Shown here: in pieces, positions 54,075-64,000 of the stretch
How positions within the stretch are numbered: the stretch's first letter is position 1
Layout: each line of letters starts with the position of its first letter
Assembly (NCBI GenBank): GCA_001599595.1
Contig: BCHH01000006.1
Coordinates: 348,874-412,873 of the forward strand
Direction: 5' to 3'
Source of the DNA: Beverwykella pulmonaria
Lineage: Eukaryota > Ascomycota > Dothideomycetes > Pleosporales > Melanommataceae
DNA length: 64,000 bases
Translations under genes and position numbers: made by a program
The notes under the pieces: generated by a model
Databases searched by the model: none
Told to the model about the DNA's origin: nothing
Seen by the model: only the letters and a program-made list of their open reading frames with translations

Positions 54075-55842
54075 GGCGAGAGTCGCTGTCGCCTTTGGTG
54101 TGTTGTGTGTCGTGTGCCTGAGAAAGAGTGCAAATAGTGCCAGAGTAGGGTTCCAAACATTTTAGTGGACCTCGGGAGCCGCTAGTGGTGGCCTGTGCAT
54201 CGCCGCCAAACCTAATTCACAGCCCTGCGCTAGGATGCCTTCGCTTCACCCTCTCTAGAGACGAAGCAGCATGATGGTTCAGCTCTCGAGTTTCAACAAC
54301 GGATAAATCTTTCAATCCCTGATTTTCACACGACAGGTGGCGATTAGCGGCACGAGACGCGGGTTGCTGAAGTATATAATAGCAACGTAGTGCTGTTCCA
54401 AACTCACCGTAGAGTCTCGGTCAAATCCAGGCGACACCAAACCTGTCACACAGGTTTGGTTGGTACTAATATGAATTCATCTACACAGCGACAATTATCT
54501 TCATTGTTCCACACTGCAACCATTTAAGCCACCTAGGTCACCCGTGTTCAGAGGACGTAAAGCCGACTCCATAGGTACAGTACCTTCGCCAGACTCCCGT
54601 TCCGTACCTCTAAGCTCTGACGTAAAAATGAATATCTTCAACGATTCACTTTACCTTTACCTTCCCGTGTATGCTCAGTTGGCACCAGTCACCACCATAC
54701 CCCAACCTGCTCAACCATTCCACAAGCCCCACACACCCCTTCCCAGCCATGAAAAGGACGGAGTGTCCTTGCTCTTGTATGCTCAGGTAGAAATAGTCTC
54801 TGCCTACCTAAACTACCTTAATCGTCTCGCAAGCCTCAACTGCCTCAGTCATCCCACAAGCCCGTCACAACTATGAAGACAAAGACGGAACAACACCTAC
54901 TTGGCACAAGAGCTGTGGTGTGGATATCCCATGAAAGATAAGATCGCCGAATGAGCGAGTAGAGAATACGAATTCTTCTTCGATTCGGAATCTGCCTCGC
55001 TTTTACGATACAGTATGTAATTCCTTCGCGCCAAAGAGCTCCGCTGATTTTGTGCCTTGGTATCAGTGAGGGATAAATTTGCCCCAGACGTACTTCCTAC
55101 CTCTAACTGACTCTATATGCACTTTGGGTAGACTTATTATGTCTTTGAAATGATCTTAAGTATCGACTACACTTTCACAACAGTCTCCAAAGCCACGCTT
55201 AGAGTCACCTTACTGATGAAGAGCCGCGCAGGAAAGTATATTGACATATTCAAAAACGCGGTACGACAAAAAACTCACGAAGTTGGACATTGTCCACTCC
55301 TGTCTCTGGGTGCACAAGGTTTTCACGAATATGAGAGAGCAACGATGCTGGTTAGCAGAGGAAAAGAAGAAGGAGAGGGCTCCAATAAACAATGAGGTGT
55401 AAGGCAGTCCAGGTGATGTACTACATGTTCCCACGTCCGAGGAGAATATCAAGGATGTGTCTGGGAGGGTCTTTAGGAGGTTGTTAAAGGTATGCTGGTA
55501 GATATAGTAGGGTTTAGTAACCTTCTCGTCCTGTGCTTGAATTTTGGTGGTTCTCCTTGGATGTGGGCATATGCAGTATGAAGGCTTATGAAGCGATATT
55601 TAATTTGTGAAAAGGTCGGTCTATCTTTGTGTTCGCGTACCAATTTTGAGATGGATTAATGGCAGCTACACGCGGGTTTGACAGCACTTACGTCTCCAAA
55701 ACGGCATGTCACCACAAAAGGGCATCCAGCACATTTTATCTCCGTACCGCTTTCACTTCTCACCCGCCACCAACATCTATCGTCAACATTCACCTCCAGC
55801 AAACCATTTGTCACTAGGAGCTCGTAAAGGCTATACTTTACC
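54075..55842. other. Intergenic, divergent promoters
   Basis: 1.77 kb between two divergently transcribed genes. It holds the second copy of the 28-bp repeat (55551-55578). A 110-codon Pro/Ser/Leu-rich frame at 54544-54876 has no motif. Nothing else is recognised. Confidence 0.4.
55551..55578 (+). repeat. Dispersed 28-bp repeat, second copy
   Basis: TTCTCCTTGGATGTGGG followed by NATATGCRGTA occurs here and at 19673-19700 with two mismatches in 28 bases. The two copies are 36 kb apart and both lie in promoter-type spacers. Confidence 0.6.
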
Positions 55843-56913
55843 ATGTCGTCCTCAACTCTCAAGCGCTCCCGATCTCCCTGTCAATGCCCATCATCTTCTA
55901 GTAAGCGAACACGGACGAGTCTCACTTTCAAATTAGTCCGATTTTTGATCCTATCCGATACGCACGACGGCGAGTTATCATCATACCCTAAATGTGACGT
56001 CCTCCTACACTGCGGCGATCTGACTGGAGATGGCTCTCCAACTAGTATATCCTCCGCGCTCCAAGCACTCGGAAAGGTCAAAGCGGAGCTCAAGCTCGTT
56101 ATCGCTGGAAACCACGAGATCTCCCTCGATAAAGAGTACTACCTCTCCGAAGGCGGCCTCGAAGCCGATTACCTTACATCTCACTCTTTGGTCTTCGGGT
56201 CTGATTCTTTTGCTTCACAGAACGGCGTTACTTTTCTCGAAGAAGGCACACACGAATTCACTCTCAAATCCGGAGCAACCTTCAGGATCTTCACTTCACA
56301 GTGGACGCCAAAGGAAGGCTATTCTGCTTTTCAATATCCTAGACGCGAAGATCGCTTCAACCCCGTTCAATTCACGCCAAAGGATGCACAAAACGTTGGC
56401 ACCGAAAAGTCTATTATCCCTGAAGGAATCGACATCGTCATGACCCATGGTCCGCCTCGGTACATATGCGGGCTGGACCAGACACGCGACAAACGTAGTG
56501 AGGGCTGTGAGCACCTGCGACGAGCGATTGCACGCGCAAAGCCGCGACTTCACTGTTTCGGCCACATACACACAGGATACGGTGCCCAACGGGTCGAGTT
56601 TGATGCTGCCAAGACGAATTTTGCTAATGATGGGGAGGAGTCAGACACTTTCAAATTTCTGCCTAAAGATTTCATAGGGAAAAACCAAGCTAAAAGGAAA
56701 GGCTACGCGAGTCTGCCTCCAAGCGCTGCTGAAGAGCTGAGGAGCAGGAAGCAGACTCTGCTGGTCAATGCTGCGATACTTGACGATAAACAAGAGCCAA
56801 GTAATGCGCCTTGGATTGTCGACTTGGAGCTGCCCTCGTCTGTTATAAGTGGGCAAGAGAATCAAAGTGACGCACCCAAATCAGACGTTGAGCCGACAGT
56901 GAAGAAAGGATAG
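55843..56913 (+). CDS. Calcineurin-like metallophosphoesterase (MPPED/239AB-type)
   Basis: Single exon, 356 residues. The five metal-binding blocks of the superfamily are in order: SDTHD (38-42), HCGDLTG (56-62), GNHE (89-92), VMTHGPP (about 200) and CFGHIHTGYG (about 243). The spacing and the HGPP and GHIHTGYG forms match the small MPPED1/2 (239AB) branch, a dinuclear-metal cyclic-nucleotide or nucleotide phosphodiesterase group that is widespread in fungi as an uncharacterised gene family. The N-terminal 30 residues are Ser/Arg/Cys-rich and the C-terminal 100 are charged, outside the catalytic core. There is no signal peptide, so it is cytosolic or nuclear. Confidence 0.9.
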   Translation: MSSSTLKRSRSPCQCPSSSSKRTRTSLTFKLVRFLILSDTHDGELSSYPKCDVLLHCGDLTGDGSPTSISSALQALGKVKAELKLVIAGNHEISLDKEYYLSEGGLEADYLTSHSLVFGSDSFASQNGVTFLEEGTHEFTLKSGATFRIFTSQWTPKEGYSAFQYPRREDRFNPVQFTPKDAQNVGTEKSIIPEGIDIVMTHGPPRYICGLDQTRDKRSEGCEHLRRAIARAKPRLHCFGHIHTGYGAQRVEFDAAKTNFANDGEESDTFKFLPKDFIGKNQAKRKGYASLPPSAAEELRSRKQTLLVNAAILDDKQEPSNAPWIVDLELPSSVISGQENQSDAPKSDVEPTVKKG

Positions 56914-57251
56914 GTTGCAAACGCTGGGCTCCTGATTGTTACTCCAGAATGAAACGTATGCAGCAAGTGTAAGGACAGGTTTCGATGTAGAAGGCCGGCG
57001 GGTACGATGGTACTTGCTTGATTGGAATTTTGGACACTAGACTCGAAATGGGTACCAGGTTAAGAAGATGAGAAATAGAAGGCGACGTTGGATCTAGAGC
57101 GTGGAATTTGGATACAAGGGAAGGAAAGGGAAGGAACGTTCAGCTCATATCTGCTTTCAAATGTATCTGCATTCGTCAGTGTTGTCTCTACCATAACAGT
57201 TCATCTACTAGCATCACGTACCCTTAGCTCAACATAACATAACTAATAAAC
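56914..57251. other. Intergenic
   Basis: A 338-bp spacer between two rightward genes. A purine-rich tract near 57110-57140 is the only notable composition. Confidence 0.5.
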
Positions 57252-57897
57252 ATGCCCTCCCCCTCCCCCTCCCCCATCTCGCCCGCCTTCCTCGCTGCCC
57301 TCCAAGAAGCCTTCGTAACTGCGTCGTCGCTGGTCCCCGCCTCGCTCCGCGCACAATTTGTGCTCATAGGGAGCGGAGCCATGTTGTACCATGGCTACAG
57401 GCGTCGAGCCAGAGATCTCGACATCGTAGGCAGCGTGTCAGCCCACGGGGCTTTCTTAGACGGTGCGCGGAGAGATGAGAGATTTTCAGTGTTGATGGAT
57501 GGCGGTAGAGTCTATATAATCATTCATGGTACTCATACATTGTATCGCTAACCCGTATGTCGTATTAATGTTCATTCAATATATTGCAGTATCCGGCGCC
57601 GGCGCCGACATAACTGTATCGATAGACCTGGTGGAGTTGGGTGGCGAGGCCGTTCCGGTCTTAAAATATGAGCCCATGGCCTTTGGAGAGGTGTTTGTCG
57701 CCTCGATGCCGGAGCTCTGGCAGATGAAGGCTCGCCTTGGCGAGAAGAAAGAAGACCTCCAGGACTTCAATTGGCTGACTGCGCAAATGGTGCGAAATCA
57801 GGTCCAATATGATCCGGCGGAACTTCTGGACATGATGATTTACCGAGCTCAAGGCGAGATACACGTGATCTCGCGTGCGATCGTCTCGACATCTTGA
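57252..57897 (+). CDS. Small nucleotidyltransferase-fold protein
   Basis: Two exons (57252-57528, 57590-57897) give 194 residues. Three blocks resemble the minimal nucleotidyltransferase fold. LIGSGAMLYHGYRRRARDLDIVGS (about 38-61) holds the Gly-Ser pair and the first two acidic residues (DLD). ITVSIDLVEL (about 102-111) supplies a third carboxylate after a strand. A helical tail with PELWQMKARLGEKKEDLQDFNWL follows, as in the family's 'K..A...R.K..D..D' helix. Prokaryotic relatives of this form include AbiEii/MNT-type proteins and nucleotidyltransferases of unknown role. The fungal protein's substrate is unknown. The N-terminus is a Pro/Ser repeat and is probably disordered. Only 111 bp separate it from the next gene on the same strand. 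Confidence 0.7.
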
Positions 57898-58008
57898 ACC
57901 CAAGATTTATCGCGCGTTTTTAACCTTCACCACCACCACTCGCAATGCGCCTATCAATTATCAATACCTCACAATTCTCAGTCCAACTGGATATCTTCAA
58001 CAACGAAG

Positions 58009-60045
58009 ATGTCCTTGTTTGGGGGTGAAGACAATGCCCCGCAATCCCCATCAGCCGCTGAGAATCAGCCTCTACATTTGGACCCTCATGACGCCATCAA
58101 TGCGCAGATTGCACAGCCCATCTCATACACTCTCGGTGCAGAAGAAGAAGCTGACGAGGAGGATCTCTCTGACGAAAGCGAATCCGAGCTCGACCCAGAT
58201 GTAGAAGCATCGCGTCTCAATCACTTTGGCGGAACACGCACAACGTGGATGGGTTACACAGTTGCCGAGCGACAGATAGCCGCGTCACTGGATCAAATAC
58301 AATCTGGGGATCTCGCGGCGCACCTGTATAACGCTCACGCTCTAAAGCGCCGAGTGCGACTCCCTATGGACCAACTTGCAGGCATTAAGGATTGGCAGAG
58401 TAAGGGTTCATGGCTGAAGAGGGGAGAAGCTTTACAGAATACGGATAGTCTGGGAGATGTTCAAACCGATTTAGTGCCTTTCAAACGTTGGACAGCATGG
58501 CCTCTGCCAGCAGCGATAGTACCTACACCAGACGAAAAGTTTGGAAGGCGAAGGTCGGAAGATGAAGAGGAAGAGGAAGGCTGGAATGTTGGAAATTTGG
58601 GCGAGGAAAACGTTGGGGATGAGCTGAGAGAAGAACTACTCGCACTGGCACTACGACTGGCAAAAGAAAAGTACAAGGGTAGAAATGACGGACTACGGAA
58701 TGGAACAGAAAATGCGCAAAAAGCTCGGTCCATGTCGCGGTCGCGGTCGCGGTCGAGGTCCAGATCCAAGGGTGTGAGATCGCATTGGTCGCAGTCTGCA
58801 ATTGACATGGAACGAGCTGGATCTGACATCGAAATAGAGGGGAGCGATGGTGTCAAGGTGGGCGACGATTCGGCCTCACCAAGTGACTCGGAGAGAAAAT
58901 GGGAGCACTCGACTGGTGAAAGACGTGACAAAAAGCCAAGACCAATATATACGAAGCCCACAATACTTACCGACGATGACAAGGCACGACAGATCTTACG
59001 ACCAACTATCAACTCTCTGCTTAGTCACTTGGATGTTGTAGCAGCAGCAATCCGTAGGACCCGAATCAATCACTTTGGCAGGGGGGTGAATAGTGACACG
59101 TCGGGAAGCGAAGGAATATCGGATGCAGGCTCGACATCGGCGGGCTCCAGATCCCAGTCCAGATCCAGATCGATGAGCGTCGTCAGCTCAAAGCCGAAAT
59201 CTCGGGCTTCATCTCCTGCAGCTCCTATACCTAAGTCTCCTCAGCCGCCCAAGTCTAAAAAGAATGCCAAAAAAAAACCACTCCGAGATCCTATCGATAG
59301 CGATGACGCTTCCGACTATGGAGCTGAGTTTGAAGCTGAGGGGGAGCTTCAATCTAATGATTATGAGGACTCGCAGCCGAAGCGTGTTCGCAGCAAATCG
59401 AAAAGTATCAGAGATAGCGATAGCTCCTTCATGCAACAAGAAGCCTCGGTTCAGATTGGACTTCTCGATTGGAGTGAAGTTCTCGGAGTAGCATCTATGA
59501 CTGGTTGGAGCGAGAGAGCCATTGCCAGGACTGCGCAGCGCTGTGCTATACTATTCGGAGAAGGTATGGCATTTCGGTCTTTCGACGAAGGCCTTTCAAT
59601 GAAGCCTGTTCCAGAACCAGTCCACTATGCTCCATCTACAATACCTGGACCCGATATCCTAGAAGTACAAGATTTTCCTGCAGAAAAGCGCCCTTTCTAC
59701 CAGAAAGGTATGCTTCACTGTCCCCACATCGATTGCTCGGGGCACAAGAAGAAGTTTAAAATTTCATATCGGGTCATTGAGCACATCAAACGCATTCACG
59801 GCTATGATCCCCGCACAAATGACTCAGATAATGAAGAGGGACGCAAGTATGGTGGTGTGCATACGGATGGGTTCTTGCTGCCGATCAATGCTCAGCAAGG
59901 GTGGCTGGGTGGAGGCAGAGCAAAGTCTGTGGGAGAAAAGCGGACGCAAAAGAGGGAGAAAAGGGAGAAAAGGGAGAATGAAGAAAGTGGTTCTGAACAG
60001 CCTATTCTAGTTGAGACTTCGCCGGTTGAGGGGGAAGACGATTGA
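58009..60045 (+). CDS. RRN9: RNA polymerase I upstream activation factor subunit Rrn9-like
   Basis: Nucleolar factor for rRNA gene transcription. Single exon, 678 residues. The Rrn9 domain is clear: WMGYTVAERQIAASLDQIQSGDLAAHLYNAHALKRRVR (about 80-120) and, after a gap, PTILTDDDKARQILRPTINSLLSHLDVVAAAIRRTR (about 320-355). Two Arg/Ser dipeptide runs lie between and after these blocks (about 240-255 and 380-392), unusual for a Pol I factor. A further conserved segment LLDWSEVLGVASMTGWSERAIARTAQRCAILFGEGM (about 484-520) is typical of the filamentous orthologues. Near residue 570 a C2H2-type finger (CPHIDC followed by HIKRIH) is present. The C-terminus is Lys/Glu-rich. Confidence 0.85.
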   Translation: MSLFGGEDNAPQSPSAAENQPLHLDPHDAINAQIAQPISYTLGAEEEADEEDLSDESESELDPDVEASRLNHFGGTRTTWMGYTVAERQIAASLDQIQSGDLAAHLYNAHALKRRVRLPMDQLAGIKDWQSKGSWLKRGEALQNTDSLGDVQTDLVPFKRWTAWPLPAAIVPTPDEKFGRRRSEDEEEEEGWNVGNLGEENVGDELREELLALALRLAKEKYKGRNDGLRNGTENAQKARSMSRSRSRSRSRSKGVRSHWSQSAIDMERAGSDIEIEGSDGVKVGDDSASPSDSERKWEHSTGERRDKKPRPIYTKPTILTDDDKARQILRPTINSLLSHLDVVAAAIRRTRINHFGRGVNSDTSGSEGISDAGSTSAGSRSQSRSRSMSVVSSKPKSRASSPAAPIPKSPQPPKSKKNAKKKPLRDPIDSDDASDYGAEFEAEGELQSNDYEDSQPKRVRSKSKSIRDSDSSFMQQEASVQIGLLDWSEVLGVASMTGWSERAIARTAQRCAILFGEGMAFRSFDEGLSMKPVPEPVHYAPSTIPGPDILEVQDFPAEKRPFYQKGMLHCPHIDCSGHKKKFKISYRVIEHIKRIHGYDPRTNDSDNEEGRKYGGVHTDGFLLPINAQQGWLGGGRAKSVGEKRTQKREKREKRENEESGSEQPILVETSPVEGEDD

Positions 60046-60813
60046 CACTGAATTTCGACTACCTATCTCGTAAGCTTTCACCCGTGCACCAGCCCCATCT
60101 CGATTACGTGCCTTTTTACTGCCTTTTTGAGATGAGTATTACCAGAAGCCACTTTAGTCAGTAGGTACTGCCAACAATATATCCTATGTCACACCAGAAC
60201 AACTAGATTCCCGTTGGGTTTCAGTATGTTCGGTAAGCAATCGTCCTTCTGCCCTTCTCTCTATTTCCGAGCTCTAGTGAATACTCTACCTCTCCAGTGC
60301 GAAAGTACTTTTGGTAGTTACGATACCACTCGGTACGACTAGGCCGATCCTCTTGCCCCCTCTCTGATATTGCTTACAGACCCTGTTCGATCCAACAAGG
60401 GAGAGTAAGAAGATGTAGACAAAGCAGGGTAGTGTAGGGAATTGCAGGATTTCAAATATCTTCCGGCTGCCACTTGACCATCTATTTGTGATTCCTGCGT
60501 ATTCTTTCGCTTCAGTTACCGTTGTTTGGGATACGGAACGTTGGGTTGGCAATGGCGCCGGAATATCATTCTGGCTCCGGAGCATTGTGCTTCTCGAGAG
60601 ATACAATGCGTGCAACTGCTTCAAAGGTCGGATAAATAACTTCCGATAAGGTCTTATGTACTCTCAGGTAAATATAAATGTGTGGATGGTAAATATTAAC
60701 ACTATGATCAACGTACACCTTGCGCTGACTACCTGACTCGCCAACAAAGCCAAACCTTTCATTCTTCCCCTTTCATCCGCTTCCAATCTCCATAGCTCAA
60801 GATCAACGCCACC
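60046..60813. other. Convergent 3' spacer
   Basis: 770 bp between the converging Rrn9 and hydrolase genes, with no supported gene. A 112-codon reverse frame at 60286-60624 lacks motifs. Confidence 0.4.
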
Positions 60814-61646
60814 CTACACACTCTCCGCAACCTCTACAATCCAATCTGCCACCAACTGCGGATCCGTAGCATTCGGCACATGATCCTTTTTCACACTCTT
60901 GACATCGACCTTCCTCCCACTGACGTTCTCAATCAACGCAATCGCCTCCCGTTGATTCTTCGGTGGAATGCACCGGTCAAGCTCACAAAATAGGAAAGCA
61001 GATGGGATATCTTTATACCCGGCGTGCGTGAGCTCGCCGGCAAAAGAGACGGCGGAGTGCTGTGGGAACGAGCGGATCCAGGCCTCGCCTTCCTCCTTAG
61101 GGAGATCGCCAAACACAATAGCGGCTGAGGCTGTGATGTTGTCGTGGTACATCCAGCCTTTTTCCTACACACTGTTAGTCTGAGGTGCAAATTGTAGGTC
61201 AACGGAAGACAAACATCAATCTTTAAGTCTATTTTATTCTCTGGCGGCACATCGCCCAGAACACCGGCGGCCGTGACACCCACTGGAGGAACCAGCGCCG
61301 TCATATACGCCAACTTTACAATTCCGCCCTTCTTCCCCTGCTCTTCCCTCTCTTTCTTACTCAACCCCTTCGTGCTCTCGGAGGCGGGTACGCCGCCGTA
61401 CGAGTGCGCAACGAGAACGACGTCTTTGCCCTCGTCGGCGAGTTTGGAAACTTCAGAGGCAATGTATGATGCGTCGTCGTACATGGTTGGTGGAGAGCCT
61501 TCCCGAGGTCCGGATTTTAGACCGACGCTGGGATAGTGGAGCGCGTGGATGGAGTAGCCTCGGGAGGCGACGGCATTAGTCACAGGGTCATAAAACTCTG
61601 GGAGACTGAATGAGCCCGGGACAAAGATTATAGATGGTTTGGACAT
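60814..61646 (-). CDS. Alpha/beta hydrolase of the EstA-like small esterase type
   Basis: Two exons (61646-61215 and 61164-60814) give 260 residues. IIFVPGSFSLPEFYD (6-20) is the oxyanion-hole strand and loop. The nucleophile elbow is AHSYGG at 80-85 (Ser82). The acid is probably Asp in FCELDRCIPP, and the His lies in KKDHVPNATDPQ close to the C-terminus. Size and motifs match the fungal family annotated as 'alpha/beta-hydrolase, salicylate esterase-like', which is common and of unknown substrate. No signal peptide is present. The 50-nt intron uses a GTTTGT donor. Confidence 0.85.
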
Positions 61647-62830
61647 TTTGCTCAGATCGTAAATCGAACGAGTGGGTGTTGGTTCGGATGGAGTCTGGAG
61701 TCTGAGTTTGCGTTTGTGCTTGTACGTTCAGCGTCTAAGTAGGATATGTGCTTTATTTATCTCTCTGGCGACTTGTCTTGGCCTTGAATTGCTCATTGTG
61801 GCTTGATATGTGCTTTATAATGCTTCTGACCTGATTGATTGTTTAGTTCTGACTTCTGACCTTTCGGCATTCACGACGTCAGTTTCTGATGTCAGAAAGG
61901 CGGGGCAGGCCGAACTAACCACAACACCTTTGAAACCAAAACTGTCATCATCCTTGGAATTTATACAATTGCTAATAGAGAAATTGTCAAGCAATGTAAG
62001 CTCGTATTGTGGACAAAGTTATGTGTACATGTTTGGGTTTGATTCCTTCCAAGAGCTTCAGCATATTTAACCCGTGCTATTCTAGCGCCTCACACGCGGA
62101 CTGTTAGAACTAGTACTGTCACTAGCCTGATATTGCTGTATCTTGCGCTCAGGCAAAAGCCTCGGTGTGCTTCACCACTTCCAATGTTCAATGCGAATAT
62201 ATCTAAGCTTGTGCGCTGAAAAGGCCATTCTTCAGAGCAGTAATACAGCTCTAATTATGTAGGCTTTAATTTATGTGCATTATATACTCAACATTAACTA
62301 ATGTGTTGGAATACAGCTATTAGGGAGAGAAAGAGGAGGTTCGAGGGAGACATTAGCGAGATGAAACCAAAAGTTATATGCACCTAAAAAACACCTTGTT
62401 GTGTGTCATGATTTAGAGAACGAAATTCCCTTCGAACTCTTACCTTCCTATCATTGACTCTGGAAGAGAGATTTTGAACTATATATTCCAAACATTACAT
62501 ACGTTACATAACCAAGAAAAAGGGACTCAACATTTCCGTTATTAAAAACCAACAACTGTTTGCAGAATTAATATGAACAGTGTGAAGCCAAAAGCAAAAA
62601 ACACCACATAAAAATCCGCACGTCCCATCACCATCAACACAAATATCATTAGCCTAGCATCAAACATTCAATTGAACTATCGAAAACTTCGCATCCAACT
62701 CAAAAGCACCCCTATTCCTTAATAAATTGCCTCTATCCCATTTATCAAATAACCACTCGACGTTGATATCCCTCCCTCCACCTTTCTAGCTCAATCGTAC
62801 CATATCCAGTATTTCGTTTAATCGACAGCA
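61647..62830. other. Intergenic
   Basis: 1.18 kb between the hydrolase start and the 3' end of the chromate transporter, both leftward. AT-rich towards the right. No gene is seen. Confidence 0.4.
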
Positions 62831-63972
62831 TCACCTCCCCACTGCTCCAAACCACCCCAGCCCCAAGACGGCCCCAATCACAATCGCCAATGCGGGTGGC
62901 ACCGCAAACCACGCACTCTCCGCATACGTTACTGTCGCTACGACCACCCACCATGCCTCCGTAGCGAGGCTCTTCCCACTACTCAACTGGGGCGTCAGAT
63001 ATCCAATCTCCCACAGCCTATACACAGCTGTGAACACCAAGCCAACGGCCGTGCAATTAACACCCCTTAACAAGCTGACGACCCACGGCTTAGTCCTCGC
63101 GACGCGCCACAGCGACTGCACGCCTACCGCGAGTGTTAGCCCTGGCAGAAAGATACCAATATACGCGATCAGCGCGCCGACGAAGGTAGGAATATGAGTA
63201 GGCGCCAGAACGAGCGAGCCGAGGTAGACTCCAAAGTTGAAGTTGGGGCCGGGCATGGCTTGGATGAGGGCGAGGCCGAGGAGGAAGTCTCGGGGTGAGA
63301 CCCATCCGGGATCGACAACGTAGGAGCGAAGAAGAGGGATAACGACGGGGCCGCCGCCGAATATAATGGTTCCAGCGAGGTACATGTTGGAGAAGAGATC
63401 GAGGGCGAGGGGGCTATTGGAAAGGGTACCGCGGAGAACCATAATGATGATGAAGGATACTAGTAAGAATTAGCATGTGCATTGAAAGAAGATGGGGCCT
63501 GTTTACAAAAGAATGCTGCAATAATGGCCAGACCTAGCTTCACAGGGATGCCGTGCGTGGTTGTGTCGGCCACAGGAGCAGCATCCTCCGTCTTCCCGTC
63601 GTCATGACGAGGTGGTTCCACTACGGAGCTAGAACCCGCCTGCTCAATGGAAATGCGATCCTTAGAGTGGGTAGGCTGGGCTCTTCTTTGGACAGAATGG
63701 GCTGGATCTCCCCGTGCCTGCTCTTCTAGGGCAATGCTCTCTCCTGGAATCTCCTCTTCAGCACTCCTCTGCGGATTCTCACGTCGCCTCCCCCACTTCG
63801 CTCGAAGTTTGCCAATCTTCTGCTGGAGCCATATATCCCAGACGAGAGTAGTCAAACCGCCAATCAGTATCAGCACAGGGAAATACCACAGCGCGTTATA
63901 GCACAGTCCAGCACAAGCACCAAAAATCACGAGAATCCGCGTGACCTTGTCCTTGATCGCCTTCTCTGCCAG
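62831..63972 (-). CDS. Chromate transporter (CHR family), C-terminal part; 5' end outside the window
   Basis: Membrane carrier related to bacterial ChrA. Two exons are visible (63972-63507 and 63459-62831, 364 residues); an acceptor TAG at 63973-63975 shows that earlier exons lie beyond the window. The first visible part ends the N-terminal CHR repeat: LAEKAIKDKVTRILVIFGACAGL, then YFPVLILIGGLTTLVWDIW. A hydrophilic linker of about 100 residues follows. The second repeat opens with GLAIIAAFFLSFIIIM and carries the family motifs FGGGPVVIPLLR and AMPGPNFNFGVYLGSLV, then about five more helices. In bacteria ChrA exports chromate. Fungal members are two-domain proteins whose role is less clear. 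The frame is in phase zero at the acceptor. Confidence 0.9.
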
Positions 63973-64000
63973 CTAGACAATGGGTCAATCCATACATTCT

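Noticed and set aside
54544..54876. 110-codon frame in the Gemin2/phosphoesterase spacer
   Set aside because: Low-complexity Pro/Ser/Leu without a conserved segment and no supporting intron or start context.
1..64000. CRISPR arrays, bacterial operons, riboswitches, rRNA genes
   Set aside because: None is seen. The only tandem arrays are the minisatellite and the 22-bp repeats, and the gene structures are eukaryotic.

Overview
The window looks like nuclear DNA of a filamentous ascomycete (Pezizomycotina; a Dothideomycete is my guess, not something the sequence proves). The reasons are short GT-AG introns of about 45-150 nt, dense genes on both strands, fungal families (a fungal-type eIF3a, a STE18-type G-gamma, Rrn9, a two-domain chromate transporter) and a fungal Ty1/copia element with heavy C-to-T / G-to-A decay. 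Exon joins were built by hand. Each spliced model keeps one open frame and has a length divisible by three.

Region 1 (1-24 kb) is a conserved, gene-rich block. It holds an F-box-like 2EXR-type protein (partial), eIF3a, G-protein gamma, a Pho4/NUC-1-like bHLH factor, a short-chain dehydrogenase, a four-helix membrane protein, a secreted PAF-acetylhydrolase-like esterase, an OXNAD1-like flavin/NAD reductase, a monoglyceride-lipase-like hydrolase, a mitochondrial MMT-type cation transporter with a GC-AG intron, and D-xylulose kinase. These are ordinary housekeeping and metabolic genes and form no cluster.

Region 2 (24-43.5 kb) is gene-poor. It has a 5-kb spacer, one PH-domain gene (29-30.6 kb), then about 13 kb with almost no coding content. 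Within that stretch are a 21-bp minisatellite, a possible small secreted protein, a short module bracketed by pairs of a 22-bp repeat, a tRNA-like fragment and a complete Ty1/copia insertion (37,127-43,199). The insertion has two identical 257-bp LTRs and a GTCAG target duplication. Its gag-pol is one uninterrupted frame apart from about fifty point-mutation stop codons, and it carries integrase and reverse-transcriptase catalytic Asp-to-Asn changes. Each LTR carries six CACGTG E-boxes within 83 bp. That is the core site of Pho4/NUC-1-type bHLH factors, one of which is encoded at 7.8-10 kb.

Region 3 (43.5-64 kb) starts with a lineage-specific multi-pass membrane glycoprotein of unknown function and a DHA1-type drug transporter. 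It then returns to conserved genes: SCO1 (cytochrome oxidase assembly), a Gemin2-like snRNP assembly factor, a calcineurin-like phosphoesterase, a small nucleotidyltransferase-fold protein, the RNA polymerase I factor Rrn9, an alpha/beta hydrolase, and a chromate transporter cut by the window end.

The most unusual material is the retroelement: the E-box array in its LTRs, the contrast between intact LTRs and a dead interior, and the near-exclusive pyrimidine immediately 5' of its stop-creating changes.
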